Shown piece by piece: positions 61,844 through 64,000 of a stretch of DNA of 64,000 nucleotides. A program made the translations under genes and the position numbers. The notes under the pieces were generated by a model that saw only the letters and a list, made by a program, of their open reading frames with translations, did no database searches and was not told the origin of the DNA. Location: contig CM036621.1 of NCBI GenBank assembly GCA_020746105.1, positions 28,671,370 through 28,735,369 on the forward strand, read 5' to 3'. Numbering within the stretch: the first letter of the stretch is position 1; each line of letters opens with the position of its first letter. This DNA is from Trogon surrucura (Eukaryota > Chordata > Aves > Trogoniformes > Trogonidae).

Positions 61844-62052
61844 TACAGAATCACAGAATTGTTGGAGTTGGAAGGGATCTCTAGAGATCTAGTCCAACCT
61901 CCTGCTAAAGAAGAATTGCCTAGAGCACATCACACAGGAACGGCTTTTAAAAGTCTTCAGGGAAGGAGACTCCACAACCTCCCTGGGCAGCCTGTGCCAG
62001 TGCTCTGCCACCCTCACAGTGAAGAAGTTATTCCTTATATTTAAATGAAACT
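61844..62052 (-). mobile_element. CR1 LINE 3' fragment
   Basis: Minus-strand CR1 end with the octamer variant AGAATCACAGAATTG, GGAAGGGATCTCTAGAGATC, CCAACCTCCTGCTAAAG and the antisense ORF2 C-terminal segment (GACTCCACAACCTCCCTGGG). It fades at about 62052. Confidence 0.92.
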
Positions 62053-63119
62053 GTGTATCTGACCTGATATATTGGCAATTTTTTTAGATGGAAATTACTC
62101 TAATAGTCCAAGAATGATGTGACTTCAAAATTTATAATCATATTATATTTTTTCTCAAAAGATTTTTTGCAAGGAGTTGAAGTAATTATTTTCTGGCCAT
62201 ACACATTGTTTACAGCATTATTTTTGAACAAGCTGCTCAAATATCAATTTCATGTTCCTTGAAGCTCAGTGTGAGCATGATATTTAGGAAATAATTGAGG
62301 GCTCAAATCACAGCCTGTTTCATTTCATGCCTTTATTATCCATCTTATAAAATAAATATCAATTCTAGATTTATTTCATTTTCCATCCAAGATGTTACCA
62401 AACAGTGTTTGGAAAGTGTTAGTATCCAGGTGTTATAAGAAAAAATACAGATGTCTTACTAGTTCTACTCACAGTATGCTAAAGACTGAACAGCTCTTAC
62501 TGTTCTCTTCACTGGTGCCACACTGTCTGAAAACTGAGTATTTTTACGTGTTTGATCGCTCAAGTGTTGAATTTTGGAAATCGAGATTTTTTTCGGGGAA
62601 AAATTGATTTGAATTGACTGCTCTGTAGAAAATCTCCTGTGAAGAATGGGAGGCCCATAACCAAATCTAAAGCCAGAGGGAGTAAACAATAGTAGCCTGG
62701 CATTTGTTTCTAGAGAAATGGTTTTAAAACATGCAGGTGAAGACATTGGCTATTGGAAAATAAATGTTTTGTCCTTTTTAACTGCAATTAAAATTTTGAT
62801 AGCAATCTGAGAGAAGAAAAAAAATCCAGGTTTGTATTTTCTGAAACAATCAAAAACATGGCAGGGATAAATACACAGAAACTAACTCAGAGAACTGGGG
62901 AGTTTAAAATATTATGACAAATACGTGAACTATACAGCAATAAAAAGATGAAAGCAGTAATAACCGCTTATTGTCTCATAGATCTGGAATCTGAGATAGC
63001 TATTTCAGAGAGTGGGAGAGCTGCAGGATACAAAACCAACTGGATCCAGTTAAGAAATTTCAAGCTGGATCCATTAAGCAATTTCAAACTTTACTGTTAG
63101 GAATGCATTACGTGGTATA
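62053..63119. other. No gene seen
   Basis: A/T-rich. Overlapping short frames occur on both strands (62392-62607 plus, 62465-62746 minus) with no motif. A local repeat of about 15 bases (CAA[GA]CTGGATCCA[GT]TAAG-like) occurs near 63037-63080. Confidence 0.4.
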
Positions 63120-63217
63120 GTCACAGAATCACAGAGTGTCAGGGGTGGAAGGGACCTTGAAAGATTATCTAGTCCAACCCTCTGCTAGAGCAGGACCACC
63201 TACAGTAGGTCACACAT
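63120..63217 (-). mobile_element. CR1 3'-tail fragment
   Basis: Minus-strand CR1 end: TCACAGAATCACAGAGTGTC, GGAAGGGACCTTGAAAGATT, CCAACCCTCTGCTAGAGCAG. About 98 bases, strongly 5'-truncated. Confidence 0.91.
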
Positions 63218-64000
63218 CTTGTCATAATATTTTTTCAGGTTAGCGATTAAATTCCCATCTTTCCAGCTCTCTGTGCCCTCTCACCCAGGCAGCACTAACA
63301 AAGTGGTGGTTTTCCTGCCTTTTCCCCAGCTTCTACTCAGCACAGTTACCCTTCTTGGCTAACTGGAAGGTACTTTGTGTTACTGGACACTTCTTTCTTT
63401 CTCAAACTTTCCCATATCTTTAAACATAGGAAATAGAAATGAACAACAGCAACATGATAGCACCACACAATACACCCACCACAAATGCCCAGCCTCAGGT
63501 ATATAACAAAGATTTGATATATGAGTTGCGATCTCACTTCTGTGGTCTTGCTCTAATGTTAGTGTTCAAAATAATGCTTAAATACTTTATGATTAAAGAC
63601 TTAACACTATGATTTCCATTTCTGTAATAGGGACTAAATCCCCAAGCTCTTATTTGTGTGAGTCAAAGAATCAGTGTGAGCTTAAAGATTATTAATGTTT
63701 ATTTTCATTTTATGCCACTGTCCGCTCTGTTCATCTCTATTATTCATAGCTTCATCTCTCAAGAGGCACTGGGAGTGGCAGTCAGGGATGTCTGTGGAGT
63801 GTTAATGGAAAAAACAGGGTGTGTAGAAATGCACACCTAATTTAACAAGTATTATATGAGTAATAGTGGCAATTTAATCTAAGTGATGAGACCATACTGC
63901 AACACATAGATATAAATCTCTGCAAAAAACACAACTTTCTGTGGGTTCGATTCCCATTCAGTTCTCACGTGTTGCCTGACCTAGTTGAGAGATGGCGTCC
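63218..64000. other. No gene seen to window end
   Basis: A GGTTCGATTCC box with a pairable T-arm occurs at 63941-63957, but without a cloverleaf. No coding frame is supported. Confidence 0.4.

Noticed and set aside
63941..63957. tRNA-like B box (GGTTCGATTCC) with pairable T arm
   Set aside because: The T arm folds (GTGGG/CCCAT around TTCGATT), but upstream there is no A box, no anticodon arm at the right distance and no acceptor pairing, so a chance match or a fully decayed tRNA-SINE is more likely.
1..64000. CRISPR arrays, operons, integrated bacterial DNA, rRNA genes
   Set aside because: No regularly spaced repeats, no ribosome-binding-site-led gene series and no rRNA segments were seen; the window reads as vertebrate nuclear DNA throughout.

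Overview
This window looks like nuclear DNA of a bird. It is about 60% A+T, gene-poor, and contains many pieces of CR1-type LINE retrotransposon carrying the avian octamer tail (ATTCTATG repeats). It also holds a solo LTR whose ends and polyadenylation region read like the abundant avian ERVL-type LTRs. Both assignments come from recognising the sequence; no search was run. The species cannot be fixed. Several CR1 copies are nearly identical to each other, so this CR1 lineage was active recently.

Layout. 1-165: CR1 fragment cut by the window edge. 795-1237: intact solo LTR of ERVK type, TG...CA with a perfect 6-bp target duplication. 1244-14108: about 13 kb with no gene I can support, apart from a G-rich island near 5.7 kb. 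14109-18551: almost full-length CR1 on the minus strand, with a 5' UTR containing a duplicated block, ORF1 (zinc-finger-like motif, coiled coil, SGNH-esterase-like domain) and ORF2 (APE endonuclease plus reverse transcriptase). Four single-base indels break its frames. 18705-19513: the 3' end of an unrecognised minus-strand host gene (two exons, stop codon, short 3' UTR and poly(A) signal), with weaker candidate exons at 24172-24255 and 25208-25314. A CR1 fragment at 20145-20908 lies inside its last long intron.

28041-30828: a second large CR1 copy, plus strand, missing both ends and carrying small internal deletions. 30861-45340 and most of the rest to 64000 show no supportable gene. They hold short CR1 tails and fragments (45361, 45865, 51893, 56228, 56850, 61844, 63120), small tandem or inverted repeats, an unexplained open stretch at 52400-52564, and a 1172-bp ERVL-type solo LTR at 55019-56190 with a perfect 5-bp target duplication.

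No operon, CRISPR array, rRNA or convincing tRNA gene was seen, and I did not find evidence for a new defence or metabolic system. The observations most worth checking are the unrecognised gene end, the shared loss of esterase active-site residues in CR1 ORF1, the 2-nt ORF1/ORF2 spacing, the duplicated CR1 5' UTR block, and the two cleanly bounded solo LTRs.
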